From Ruminococcus sp. (GTDB lineage Bacteria; Bacillota; Clostridia; Oscillospirales; Acutalibacteraceae), in NCBI GenBank assembly GCA_003521625.1, contig DPHV01000024.1, positions 115,740 to 179,739 on the forward strand: a stretch of DNA of 64,000 nucleotides. Reading direction: 5' to 3'. Each line of letters begins with the position of its first letter. Position 1 is the first letter of the stretch. Both the position numbers and the translations under genes were made by a program. The notes under the pieces are model-generated. The model made no database searches. It was given only the letters and a program-made list of their open reading frames with translations, and was not told the DNA's origin. This document shows, piece by piece, positions 40,338 through 50,600 of this stretch.

Positions 40338-41572
40338 TTTCGTCAAACGCTAAATACTGGATTTGGTTAACTCTTGCCCTTGGGTATAATACTCCGAAGG
40401 CTAAAAGGATTGCAAAACTATATTCTGATATTTCTCTTTTTTATCACGGCGGTAAAAAGGAGTGGCGTTTCTGCGGCATTTTGTCCGATAGCGATATTGA
40501 AAAGCTATCAAAAGCTACTCTTGAAGAAGCACAGAAAATTATTGACAGATGCAACGAACTGAAATACTCTGTGCTTTCAATAGATGATGAAAGCTATCCA
40601 TTGTGCCTTTTCAATATTGACGCACCGCCTGCTGTAATATATATCAGCGGTACTTTGCCCGATATTGACAACCGCCTTTCTATAGGTGTAGTAGGCACAA
40701 GACGTGCAACAGACTACGGTCTGAAAAATTCTTATAAAATTGCATACGCACTTTCAAAATACGGCGTTACTGTAGTAAGCGGAGGTGCATTAGGTGTAGA
40801 TTGCGCATCACACAGAGGCTCGCTTGCTGCCGACGGAGTTACAATCTGCGTCAGAGGCTGCGGAATTAATTGTAATTATCTGCGTGAAAATGAACAGATG
40901 CGGCGTGCAATTACAAAGCGAGGAGCAGTAATTTCGGAGTATCCGCCCGACGAAACTCCGAGAAATTACTATTTCCCTGCTCGCAACAGAATAATTTCTG
41001 CACTTTCAGACGGAGTCCTTGTAATTGAAGCAGGTGCAAAAAGCGGTTCGCTTATTACTGCAAATCTTGCACTTGAACAGGGCAAGGAGGTCTTTGCTCT
41101 GCTCGGTAATAACAGTCCACAGAATGAAGGCTCAAACGGCAGAATTAAAGAGGGTTCAGCAATACCCGTTACCGATTTTATGGATATTCTCAATGCGTTT
41201 GACAATTTGTACGCAACGGACGGAGAAGTTGATTTTAACAATATTTCTCTGAACGATATTGAGGCTATCCCGGTAAAAGGCAAAAGTCCGTTTAAGAATA
41301 AACCGAAGAAATTAATAAATATTAATAAACCCGAGAATAAGATAGAAAATATTGTTGATAATTCAGATAAAGAAATAAAGCACAAAGAAAATTTAAATTT
41401 GAATCCTACAGCTCAAAGGATATATGAATACATATCCACAGAGCCTGTTCATATAGATAAAATATCAAGCGATTTAGGACTCCCTGTTTTTAAGGTGCTC
41501 TCGTCAATAACGGAGCTTGAGATGAAAAATCTTGTAACAGCATTGCAGGGAAGAAGATATATACTTAAATAA
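40334..41572 (+). CDS. dprA: DNA-processing protein DprA (Smf)
   Basis: Loads RecA on incoming single-stranded DNA in transformation. 412 residues, longer than the usual 360. A SAM-like N-terminus, then the Rossmann core with VVGTRRATDYG, VVSGGALGVDCASHRGSL, the RNRIISALSDGVLVIEAG segment and GSLITANLALEQGKEVFALLGN. A polar linker (about 300-345) rich in Asn and Lys leads to a C-terminal winged-helix domain (LNPTAQRIYEYIS to the end). Directly before topA, the common order in Firmicutes. Confidence 0.95.
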   Translation: MISSNAKYWIWLTLALGYNTPKAKRIAKLYSDISLFYHGGKKEWRFCGILSDSDIEKLSKATLEEAQKIIDRCNELKYSVLSIDDESYPLCLFNIDAPPAVIYISGTLPDIDNRLSIGVVGTRRATDYGLKNSYKIAYALSKYGVTVVSGGALGVDCASHRGSLAADGVTICVRGCGINCNYLRENEQMRRAITKRGAVISEYPPDETPRNYYFPARNRIISALSDGVLVIEAGAKSGSLITANLALEQGKEVFALLGNNSPQNEGSNGRIKEGSAIPVTDFMDILNAFDNLYATDGEVDFNNISLNDIEAIPVKGKSPFKNKPKKLININKPENKIENIVDNSDKEIKHKENLNLNPTAQRIYEYISTEPVHIDKISSDLGLPVFKVLSSITELEMKNLVTALQGRRYILK

Positions 41573-41584
41573 TCGGAGGTCAAA

Positions 41585-43675
41585 ATGTCAGATTTGGTAA
41601 TTGTGGAGTCACCCGCAAAAGCTAAAACTATTAAAAAATATTTGGGAAGCAATTATGAAGTAGTTGCCTCAATGGGACACGTTCGTGATTTGCCCAAGGC
41701 AAGATTGAGCGTGGATATTAAAAATCACTTTACACCGAAATACGAAATAATCAAAGGTAAAGAAAAACTTGTAAAAGAGTTAAAAACTCTTGCTGGCGAA
41801 AGCGACAATGTTTACCTTGCAACCGACCCTGACCGTGAGGGAGAAGCAATTTCGTGGCACCTTGCATATATACTCGGTTTGCCCGAAGATTATTGCAAAC
41901 GTGTAGAGTTTAATGAAATTACAAAGACAGGTGTTAAGAACGGAATGGATAATCCACGTTCAATCAACATTGACCTTGTAAATGCACAGCAGGCACGAAG
42001 AGTTCTTGACAGACTTGTCGGCTACAAATTAAGCCCGTTTATTTCGCAGAAAATCCGCAGAGGACTTTCCGCAGGACGTGTGCAGTCTGTAGCAGTAAGA
42101 ATAATCGTAGACAGGGAAGAAGATATCAGAAAATTCAAGCCTGAAGAATACTGGACAATTGACGCAAAGTTTATTCCAAAGGGGAGCAGAAAGTCATTCT
42201 CTGCAAGCCTTTATTCAGACACAAACGGCAAAATCAAAATTCAGAATCAAGAGCAGGCAGATAAAATAGAAGCTGATTTACAGGATGCCGAGTATATGAT
42301 TACAAAGGTAAGACACGGTACTCGTAAAAAGTCACCTGCACCGCCTTTTATCACTTCTACCTTACAGCAGGAGGCTTCAAGAAAGCTCGGATTTCAGTCA
42401 AGACGTACAATGAAGGTTGCGCAGGAATTGTACGAAGGCGTTGAAATTCAGGGAATGGGTGCAACCGGTCTTATTACCTATATGAGAACTGACTCGCTAC
42501 GAATTTCAAATGTTGCAATTGATGAGGTAACACAGTATATTGCATCTGAATATGGAGATGAATATTTACCTCCCAAGCCGAGATTCTTTAAGTCAAGAAG
42601 CAACGCACAGGACGGACACGAGGCAATCAGACCTTCAATGCCGAGCCTTGCACCCGATAAAATTAAGGACAGCCTGACGTCTGACCAGTATAAGCTCTAT
42701 AAGCTTATCTGGAACAGATTTACTGCTTCGCAGATGGCTGATTGTATTCAGAAAACGACGCAGGCTGATATTGAAGCAAACGGCTATACCTTTAAGGCAT
42801 CGGGTTACTATGTTGATTTCCCCGGCTTTACAACACTTTATGTTGAGGGTAAGGATGAAGAAGAGGAAAAGTCCTCACAGCTTCCGCCGCTTGAGAAGAA
42901 TATGCCCGTAAGATGCAAAGAGCTTAAGAAGAATCAGCATTTTACACAGCCGCCTGCACGTTATACGGAAGCGTCGCTTATCAAAGCACTTGAAGAATAC
43001 GGCATAGGCAGACCATCTACCTATGCTGCTACTATAACTACAATAACAGGCAGAGAATATGTTAAGCGTGAAGCAAAGAGTCTTGTTCCTACCGAGCTCG
43101 GAGAAGCAGTTACAAAGCTGATGAAAGAGAGATTTCCGAACATTGTAAATGTTAAGTTTACGGCAGGAATGGAAGAAGACCTTGATAAGGTAGAAAAAGG
43201 CAAAGAAGAATGGGTAGAACTGCTTGATGATTTCTATGGCGATTTTGATGCTACTCTGAAGAAGGCAAAGACCGAAATGGAGGGCGTTAAAATCCAGCTC
43301 AAAGAGGACGAAACCGATATTATCTGCGATAAATGCGGAAGAAAAATGGTTGTTAAGGTCGGCAGATACGGCAAGTTTATTGCCTGCCCGGGTTATCCCG
43401 AGTGTAAGAATATTATTAAATATGTTGAAAAAACAGGCGTAACCTGTCCTAAATGCGGCGGTGACGTAATCGTAAAGCATACAAAATCAAAGAGAATTTT
43501 CTATGGATGCTCAAATTATCCAGAGTGTGATTTTGTAAGCTGGAACGAGCCTGTTAACGAAAGATGTCCGCAGTGCGGTGAAATACTCTTTAAGAAAAAG
43601 GGTAAAAAGCCTGTACTTTTCTGTGCAAAAGAAGGCTGTGGATTTACAAAAACGATGACAACGGAAGATAAGTAA
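41585..43675 (+). CDS. topA: DNA topoisomerase I (type IA)
   Basis: Relaxes negative supercoils. 696 residues: Toprim domain with E8 and DPDREGE (81-87), catalytic Tyr299 in GLITYMRTDSLRIS, RRGLSAGRVQSVAVR, and the C-terminal run of three zinc fingers: CDKCGRKMVVKVGRYGKF-like, CPKCGGDVIVK and CPQCGEILFKK with closing CPGYPEC, CSNYPEC and CAKEGC. ATG after TCGGAGGTCAAA, and the stop overlaps trmFO by one base (TAATG). Confidence 0.98.
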   Translation: MSDLVIVESPAKAKTIKKYLGSNYEVVASMGHVRDLPKARLSVDIKNHFTPKYEIIKGKEKLVKELKTLAGESDNVYLATDPDREGEAISWHLAYILGLPEDYCKRVEFNEITKTGVKNGMDNPRSINIDLVNAQQARRVLDRLVGYKLSPFISQKIRRGLSAGRVQSVAVRIIVDREEDIRKFKPEEYWTIDAKFIPKGSRKSFSASLYSDTNGKIKIQNQEQADKIEADLQDAEYMITKVRHGTRKKSPAPPFITSTLQQEASRKLGFQSRRTMKVAQELYEGVEIQGMGATGLITYMRTDSLRISNVAIDEVTQYIASEYGDEYLPPKPRFFKSRSNAQDGHEAIRPSMPSLAPDKIKDSLTSDQYKLYKLIWNRFTASQMADCIQKTTQADIEANGYTFKASGYYVDFPGFTTLYVEGKDEEEEKSSQLPPLEKNMPVRCKELKKNQHFTQPPARYTEASLIKALEEYGIGRPSTYAATITTITGREYVKREAKSLVPTELGEAVTKLMKERFPNIVNVKFTAGMEEDLDKVEKGKEEWVELLDDFYGDFDATLKKAKTEMEGVKIQLKEDETDIICDKCGRKMVVKVGRYGKFIACPGYPECKNIIKYVEKTGVTCPKCGGDVIVKHTKSKRIFYGCSNYPECDFVSWNEPVNERCPQCGEILFKKKGKKPVLFCAKEGCGFTKTMTTEDK

Positions 43676-44991
43676 TGTATATTAATGTTATAGGAGCAGG
43701 TCTTGCAGGCTGTGAGGCAGCTATGCAGATTGCCAAACGTGGCATAAAGGTTCGCCTTTTCGAAATGAAGCCTGTTAAGAAAACGCCTGCTCATCATACA
43801 GATTTATTCGGTGAGCTTGTTTGCTCAAACTCTCTGAAAGCAATGAGAGTTGAAAGTGCCGCAGGACTTTTAAAGGAAGAAATGCGCAGGCTTGATTCTT
43901 TTCTGATGAAATGCGCCGACAAGTGCAAAGTCCCTGCCGGCGGTGCGCTTGCTGTTGACAGAGATATTTTTTCAAAGCTTGTTACAGACGGCATAAAAAG
44001 CAATCCGAATATCGAAGTAATCACCGAGGAAATAAGCGAGATTCCCGATGATGCAATAACGGTTGTTGCAACAGGTCCGCTTACATCCGAGCCGCTTTCA
44101 GATACAATCAGCAAGATGTTCGGCGATTCGCTTTCATTCTTTGATGCGGCGGCACCGATTGTCACAGCAGAAAGCGTTGATATGGATTATGCCTTTTGTG
44201 CGTCAAGATATGAACGTGGCGACGGTGACGATTATATAAACTGCCCAATGAATAAAGAGGAGTACGAAACCTTTTACAACGAGCTTGTAAAGGCTGAACG
44301 TGCACCGCTTCACGATTTTGACGTTAATAATCCGAAGGTGTACGAGGGTTGTATGCCTGTTGAGGTTATGGCACAGCGTGGCGAGGGTACCTTGCGTTTC
44401 GGACCTATGAAACCAGTCGGACTTGTAAATCCGAGAACAGGTCACAGACCTTGGGCAGTTTTACAGCTGCGTAAGGAAAACTCCGAGGGTACAATGTATA
44501 ACCTTGTCGGTTTTCAGACAAACCTGAAATTTCCTGAACAGAAAAGAGTATTTTCACTCATTCCCGCACTTCATAAAGCGGATTTTGTCCGCTATGGAGT
44601 AATGCATCGCAATACGTTTATCTGTTCGCCAAAGATACTTAACTCTGATTATTCTGTAAAAGAAAATAACAATCTATTTTTTGCAGGTCAGATAACGGGT
44701 GTTGAGGGATATATGGAGTCAGCCGCCTCGGGAATTATCGCAGGAATTAATGCTTGCAGACGGCTTCTTGAAAAGCCTGCGCTTGTGTTGCCTCGTGAAA
44801 CGATGATAGGCTCGTTGACTGCATATATTTCCGATCCGACTGTCACAAAATTTCAGCCGATGGGTGCTAATTTTGGTGTACTGCCCGAGCTTGAAAACAG
44901 ACCGAGAGATAAAAAAGAGCGTGGAGCCGCATACTCAAAACGTGCGCTTGACGCAATTGATAAATATTTAAAAGAGAATATCGAGGACTAA
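43675..44991 (+). CDS. trmFO: Methylenetetrahydrofolate-tRNA-(uracil-5-)-methyltransferase
   Basis: Flavin enzyme making ribothymidine 54 in tRNA from methylene-THF and FADH2. 438 residues. FAD dinucleotide loop GAGLAGCEAAMQIAKRG (4-20), then SNSLKAMRVESAAGLLKEEM, CMPVEVMAQRGEGTLRFGPM, FAGQITGVEGYMESAASG and the C-terminal PTVTKFQPMGANFG, all typical. topA-trmFO is a conserved Firmicute pair, here translationally coupled. Confidence 0.97.
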   Translation: MYINVIGAGLAGCEAAMQIAKRGIKVRLFEMKPVKKTPAHHTDLFGELVCSNSLKAMRVESAAGLLKEEMRRLDSFLMKCADKCKVPAGGALAVDRDIFSKLVTDGIKSNPNIEVITEEISEIPDDAITVVATGPLTSEPLSDTISKMFGDSLSFFDAAAPIVTAESVDMDYAFCASRYERGDGDDYINCPMNKEEYETFYNELVKAERAPLHDFDVNNPKVYEGCMPVEVMAQRGEGTLRFGPMKPVGLVNPRTGHRPWAVLQLRKENSEGTMYNLVGFQTNLKFPEQKRVFSLIPALHKADFVRYGVMHRNTFICSPKILNSDYSVKENNNLFFAGQITGVEGYMESAASGIIAGINACRRLLEKPALVLPRETMIGSLTAYISDPTVTKFQPMGANFGVLPELENRPRDKKERGAAYSKRALDAIDKYLKENIED

Positions 44992-44992
44992 T

Positions 44993-45973
44993 ATGAAAAT
45001 TATTGTTGACGCATTCGGCGGAGATAACGCTCCGCTTGAGATTATAAAAGGTTGTGCCGAGTCAGTTGCAGAATTCGGCGTAGATATTATCTTAACGGGT
45101 AAGGGAGAAACTATCAAGAATACTGCGAAGGAAAATAACATTTCTTTACACGGTATTGAGATTGCAGACTGCGAAGAGGTTATCACAATGGAAGATGCCG
45201 CCGATGCAGTTCTGAAAACAAAAAAAGACAGCTCTATGGCTGTCGGTTTAAAGCTCTTAAACGAAGATAAAGGACAGGCTTTTATCAGTGCAGGCAACAG
45301 CGGTGCACTCTGTATGGGAGCTACCCTCGGAATAAGAAGAATAAAAGGAATTAAACGTCCTGCCTTTGCGCCTGTTTTGCCTAACGAAAAGGGATTCTTT
45401 ATGCTTATGGACGGCGGAGCAAATATCGACTGCCGCCCCGAAATGCTCTATCAGTTTGCTCTTATGGGCTCGGTTTATATGGAAAAGGTTATGGGGGTTG
45501 ATAAGCCCCGAATCGGACTTGCAAATGTCGGCACAGAGGAGCACAAGGGCAACGAGCTTTACCGAAATACATACGAGCTTTTAAAGAACAGTAGCTTGAA
45601 TTTTGTCGGCAACGTAGAGGGCAGGGATATTCCCAAAGGTGTTTGCGACGTAGCAGTCTGCGACGGCTTTACGGGTAACCTGATACTCAAAACATATGAG
45701 GGCGTTGCAATCACGCTTATGAAACAGATTAAACATTTGTTTGCCGACAGCACAAAAGGCAAGTTTGCAGCCGCTCTTGTTATGAAAGATTTAAAATTTA
45801 TGAAAAAGCATTTTGATTATAATGCCTACGGCGGTGCCCCGATTCTTGGAACATCTAAGCCTGTTTTCAAGGCTCACGGCGATTCAAAAGCTGTTACAAT
45901 CAAGAACGCAATCAAGCTTTCGATTGACTATGTCAACGCAAAAGCTATTGAAGAAATTTCATCTGCACTTTAA
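44993..45973 (+). CDS. plsX: Phosphate acyltransferase PlsX
   Basis: Makes acyl-phosphate from acyl-ACP for phospholipid synthesis. 326 residues. Motifs: VDAFGGDNAPLEIIKGC, ISAGNSGALCMGATLGI, MDGGANIDCRPEMLYQFA, GTEEHKGNEL and FTGNLILKTYEG. One base separates it from trmFO. In many Firmicutes acpP follows plsX; here rnc comes directly. Confidence 0.97.
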   Translation: MKIIVDAFGGDNAPLEIIKGCAESVAEFGVDIILTGKGETIKNTAKENNISLHGIEIADCEEVITMEDAADAVLKTKKDSSMAVGLKLLNEDKGQAFISAGNSGALCMGATLGIRRIKGIKRPAFAPVLPNEKGFFMLMDGGANIDCRPEMLYQFALMGSVYMEKVMGVDKPRIGLANVGTEEHKGNELYRNTYELLKNSSLNFVGNVEGRDIPKGVCDVAVCDGFTGNLILKTYEGVAITLMKQIKHLFADSTKGKFAAALVMKDLKFMKKHFDYNAYGGAPILGTSKPVFKAHGDSKAVTIKNAIKLSIDYVNAKAIEEISSAL

Positions 45974-45990
45974 ATTTCTGGAGTATAAAA

Positions 45991-46668
45991 ATGACTGATT
46001 TACAGAATAAAATCGGATATCAATTTAAAAATCCTGCTTTGCTCAACGAGGCTTTAACACACTCCTCTTACGCTAACGAGCACAAGTCGCAACATATAAA
46101 ATACAATGAAAGACTTGAGTTTCTCGGTGACTCGGTACTTTCAATTGTAGTGTCGGACTATATTTACAAAAACTGTCCCGAGCTTCCCGAGGGCGAGCTT
46201 ACAAAGCTTCGTGCGTCCTTGGTGTGTGAAAAATCACTCTACGAGTTTGCAAAGAAAATCGATCTCGGAAAGTACCTTATTTTAAGCAAGGGCGAAAGAC
46301 ACAACGGCGGTGCTGACCGTCCGTCAATTCTTTCTGATGCATTTGAGGCTTTAATTGCGGCTATTTACATTGACGGCGGATTTGCTCCCGCATCAAAGCA
46401 CATTCTCAATTTCGTAATACCCGCAATTAAGAATTCAAAGAAAAAGAAGATAAATGATTACAAAACTACCTTGCAGGAGATTATTCAGAAAAATCCCGGT
46501 GAAAAGCTTGAGTATGTTCTTGTAAAGGAAAGCGGTCCCGACCATAACAAGCACTTTATTGTTGAGGTTCATCTTAACAGCAATGTTATCGGAAAGGGCG
46601 GCGGCAGAAGCAAAAAAGAGGCCGAACAGCAGGCGGCTCGTGAGGCTTTGGAGCTGATGGGATATTAA
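45991..46668 (+). CDS. rnc: Ribonuclease III
   Basis: Cleaves double-stranded RNA in rRNA maturation. 225 residues: endonuclease domain with ERLEFLGDSVL (E40, D47) and LSDAFEALIAAIYIDGG; C-terminal double-stranded RNA-binding domain (about 155-223) with GKGGGRSKKEAEQQAAREAL. The ribosome binding site is weak (CTGGAG). Its stop TAA at 46666-46668 overlaps the apparent start of the radical SAM gene. Confidence 0.97.
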   Translation: MTDLQNKIGYQFKNPALLNEALTHSSYANEHKSQHIKYNERLEFLGDSVLSIVVSDYIYKNCPELPEGELTKLRASLVCEKSLYEFAKKIDLGKYLILSKGERHNGGADRPSILSDAFEALIAAIYIDGGFAPASKHILNFVIPAIKNSKKKKINDYKTTLQEIIQKNPGEKLEYVLVKESGPDHNKHFIVEVHLNSNVIGKGGGRSKKEAEQQAAREALELMGY

Positions 46669-47653
46669 ACACAGCAATATATCAATCTTCATTCCGCACA
46701 ACGGTTGTCCGCATCAGTGCAGCTTTTGTAATCAGAAAAATATTACAGGGCAGTCCTGTCAGCCTACGGGAGAAAATGTAAAAAGCACTCTTGAAAAAGC
46801 GGTAAATGATTTAGGCGATAAAGCCCAAAATGCTGAAATTGCATTTTTCGGCGGCAGCTTTACGGCTATTGACAGAGATTATATGCTAACTCTGCTTGAA
46901 GCCGCAAAGCCATATACAAATATATTTTCGGGAATAAGAATTTCCACCCGTCCCGATTATATTGACGATGAGGTCCTTGAAATTTTAAAAAAATACAACG
47001 TAACTTCAATTGAGCTTGGTGCACAGTCAATGGACGATTATGTACTAAAAGCCAACAACAGGGGACACAGCAGTGCTGATGTTATTAGTGCGTCAAAGCT
47101 GATAAAAAATTACGGTTTTTCGCTCGGACTACAGATGATGACTGGGCTGTATTCATCAACATATGATAAGGATATTTATACGGCACAGAGGTTTATTGAG
47201 CTTAAACCTGATACGGTACGGATTTACCCGACAGTCATTATGAAAGAAACAGAGCTTGCTAATCTTTATCTTTCGGGAAAGTTTGTGCCATACACTCTTG
47301 AAAAGTCTGTAGATTTATGTTCAAGACTTATACTTATGTTTGAAAAAGCTGACATAAAGATTATAAGGCTCGGACTTCACTATTCCGATAGCCTCATAAA
47401 AAACAGCCTTGGCAACAACTATCATCCTGCGTTTAAAGAGCTTTGCGAAAGCAAAATATTTTATAATTCTTTTACTGAAAAAACAAACATGATTGATAAA
47501 ACAAAGAAATTTACCGTTTACATAAATGAAAAATCGCTTTCAAAGTTTTACGGTCAGAAGAAATCCAATTTAAAGAGCTTTTCAGAAATGGGTTACACCT
47601 TTGAAATAAGATTTGATAACACACTCGGAAAATATGATTTATACATAAAATAG
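46664..47653 (+). CDS. Radical SAM protein, Elp3-like, apparent AUU start
   Basis: 329 residues. The frame opens after a TGA at 46655, and the [4Fe-4S] motif CPHQCSFC (C15, C19, C22) lies just downstream, so the gene must start before about 46700. No ATG, GTG or TTG exists there; homologues start MKHSNISIF, which places the start at ATT 46664, 10 bases after GGAG (46650-46653). The next ATG (46883) would delete the cluster. Further features: IAFFGGSFTAID, ELGAQSMDDYVL and GLQMMTGLY. It resembles the radical SAM part of Elp3 without the GNAT domain. The family often lies between rnc and smc in Clostridia. Substrate unknown. Confidence 0.85.
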   Translation: MKHSNISIFIPHNGCPHQCSFCNQKNITGQSCQPTGENVKSTLEKAVNDLGDKAQNAEIAFFGGSFTAIDRDYMLTLLEAAKPYTNIFSGIRISTRPDYIDDEVLEILKKYNVTSIELGAQSMDDYVLKANNRGHSSADVISASKLIKNYGFSLGLQMMTGLYSSTYDKDIYTAQRFIELKPDTVRIYPTVIMKETELANLYLSGKFVPYTLEKSVDLCSRLILMFEKADIKIIRLGLHYSDSLIKNSLGNNYHPAFKELCESKIFYNSFTEKTNMIDKTKKFTVYINEKSLSKFYGQKKSNLKSFSEMGYTFEIRFDNTLGKYDLYIK

Positions 47654-47663
47654 GGGTATTTTA

Positions 47664-50600
47664 ATGCGTTTAAAATCATTGGAAGTACAGGGATTCAAGA
47701 CGTTTCCCGACAAAACTAAATTATCCTTTGAACAGGGAATTACCTCTGTGGTAGGTCCCAACGGTTCGGGAAAAAGTAACATAAGCGACGCTATACGCTG
47801 GGTTCTCGGCGAGCAGTCGCCAAAAAGCTTGCGCTGTTCCAAAATGGAGGACGTTGTATTCAATGGTACCGATAAACGCAAAAGACAGGGTTATGCCGAG
47901 GTTACGCTCAATATCGACAACTCTGACAGATTTCTTGATTTCAACGGCGATGATATTGCAGTAACAAGACGTTACTACAGAAGCGGCGAGAGCGAATACC
48001 TAATCAATAAAGCGGCTGTAAGGCTTAAAGATATTAACGAGCTGTTTATGGATACCGGTTTAGGCCGTGACGGATATTCAATGATTGGTCAGGGTAAAAT
48101 TGACAGCATCGTATCATCTAAAAGCGAAGAACGCCGTGAGATTTTTGAAGAAGCCGCAGGAATTTCACGCTACAGATACAGGAAAATTGAAGCAGAACGA
48201 AAGCTGAAAAATACCGAGGACAACCTGTTAAGACTCCGTGACATTGTGACAGAGCTGGAGGAGCGTGTTGAGCCTCTGCGTAAGCAGTCTGAAAAGGCAC
48301 AGCAGTTTCTGACATACTCGGAAGAAAAAAGAGGGCTTGAAATTGCCCTTTGGCTTCTCACTCTGGATAAATCACAGGACAGCCTTAAACAACAGGACGA
48401 GAAAATCTCAATTGCAAGAGCGCAGTATGAAGAAGCAGAACAGACTCTCCAAAATATTCAGACTGAAACCGAGGAAATCTACTCTAAAAACGGTTTATTA
48501 TCTGCTCAAATCGAAAATATAAGAAATGAAATTTCACAACAGGAATCGGAAATTTCGCAAAAGAAGTCGCTTATTTCTGTTGCAGAGAACGATATTCTCC
48601 ACAGCAATGAGAACATTGACAGAATAAACAACGAGATTCTTCAGACAGAACAAAGCGCAGACAGCCTTGAAAAAACTATTTCGGAAAAGCAGGACAGAAT
48701 TGCTGTTCTTGACTCTGAAATTATTGAAAAGCAGAAGAAATACAGTGAAATCTCTGAACAACTTAATATAATTAACCTTGATTCGAGTAAAAGCGGCGAC
48801 CTTTTGCAAGAGGTAACGGCAGAGCTTTCTGTGCTTACATCGCAGTCAGCTGACGCAAGGGTAATTGATATGACTTCCGAAAGTACAATTGCCGAGCTTA
48901 CTGCAAGAATCAACGCTCTTGAAACCTCAAAATCCGAAAAGACTTCGCAGATAGCGGAGCTTGAAGAAATTTTCAAAGCATATATCGAAGATTTAGCTGA
49001 AACGAATGATGAAATTAATTCGCTGAAAAATTCGATTGACGGGTTAGAGCTTAAATTATCATCAAAAGAAAAGAAGAGGAATGAATATAAGTCCGAGAGC
49101 GAAAAGCTTTCGCTTGACGTAAAAGAGCATCTGCGTAAAATTTCTTTTCTTGAAAATCTCGAACGCAACCTTGAAGGATTTTCAAAGAGCGTAAAGGTTG
49201 TTGTAAACGCTTCCAAAAACGGTAAGCTTCGCGGTATTTGCGGGCCTGTTTCAAGAGTAATTTCTGTACCATCAAAGTACGGTGTGGCTATTGAAACAGC
49301 ACTCGGTGCCGCTATGCAGAATATTGTTGTTAATACTGACGAGGATGCAAAGAAGGCCATACGCTATCTTAAATCAACCGACGGCGGCAGAGCTACCTTT
49401 TTGCCTCTGAATACTATAAAAAGCCGTGAGCTTCGTGAAAACGGTCTTGATGACTGTTACGGCTTTGTGGGAGTTGCAAGTGAGCTTTGTTCTTGTGAAG
49501 AAAAATACAATAACATCCTCGGTTCTTTGCTTGGTAAAATTGTAATTGCGGAGGATTTAAACAGTGCAACCGCAATTGCAAAGAAATACTCATATCGCTT
49601 TAAGGTGGTAACACTTGACGGTCAGGTGGTAAATGCTGGCGGTTCACTGACAGGCGGCTCGCTTAACAGAAATACAGGACTATTAAGCCGTGCTTCTGAA
49701 ATTGAACAGCTTAAAAAGCTTACTGATGAATTGCAGAATAAAGCGAAAACTGCTGAAAATATGTGCGAACAGGTAAGCAGAGAATATTCATCAATTGAAG
49801 CCGAATTGCTCGGCACAAGGGCAGATTTGTCAAATAAACAGCAGGAATTTGTACGTTTGGAAGCAGAAAAACGTGCTTGTGAAAGCGAGCTTAATAATGC
49901 AAAATCTGTAATTGATAATTCTGATAACGAAATAAAAGACTGCAAAAGCAGAATTGAAAAGCTGAAAGAGAGCGGTGCGCAGGCTAAAAAACAGCTTGCA
50001 GAGCTTAATTCAAAAATTGCAAAGGCAGAAGAAAGGGTAAACGCTGTAACAGGTAACAGGGCAGAACTAACTCAAAAGCGAGAAGAGCTTACTACTCTTT
50101 TGCAGAATATACGCCTTGAAATCGTAACGGCTCAAAAGGATATAGACGCTTTGAATTCAGAAATTGTCTTTGCGCAAAATACAGGATCAGACCACGAAGA
50201 AAAGAAAGCAGAGCTTTTAAAACAGATTGAAAGTATAAATAATTCTGTTGATGAAACTCAAAAGCGTATTGAAAGTCTTAATGATGAAATAATAGCTATT
50301 GAAAATGAGCAGAAGGCTTTGTATAATAAAATTGAAGAAATCAACACTCAAAAGGATGCACTTGAAAAGCGAAGTGCAGAAATCCGCAGTTTTGAACGTG
50401 ACAAAAATGCTGAACGTGAAACCTCGGGCAGAGAGCTTGCACGTCTTGAGGAGCGTAAAATCAACCTGCAAAAGCAGTACGATGATATAATTTCAAAGCT
50501 CTGGGAGGAGTACGAGCTTACAAAACGTGAGGCAGAGGAAAATGCTGTTGAGATTGAAGATTCAGCTAAAGCCAACAAAAGATTAAGCGAGCTCAAGCAA

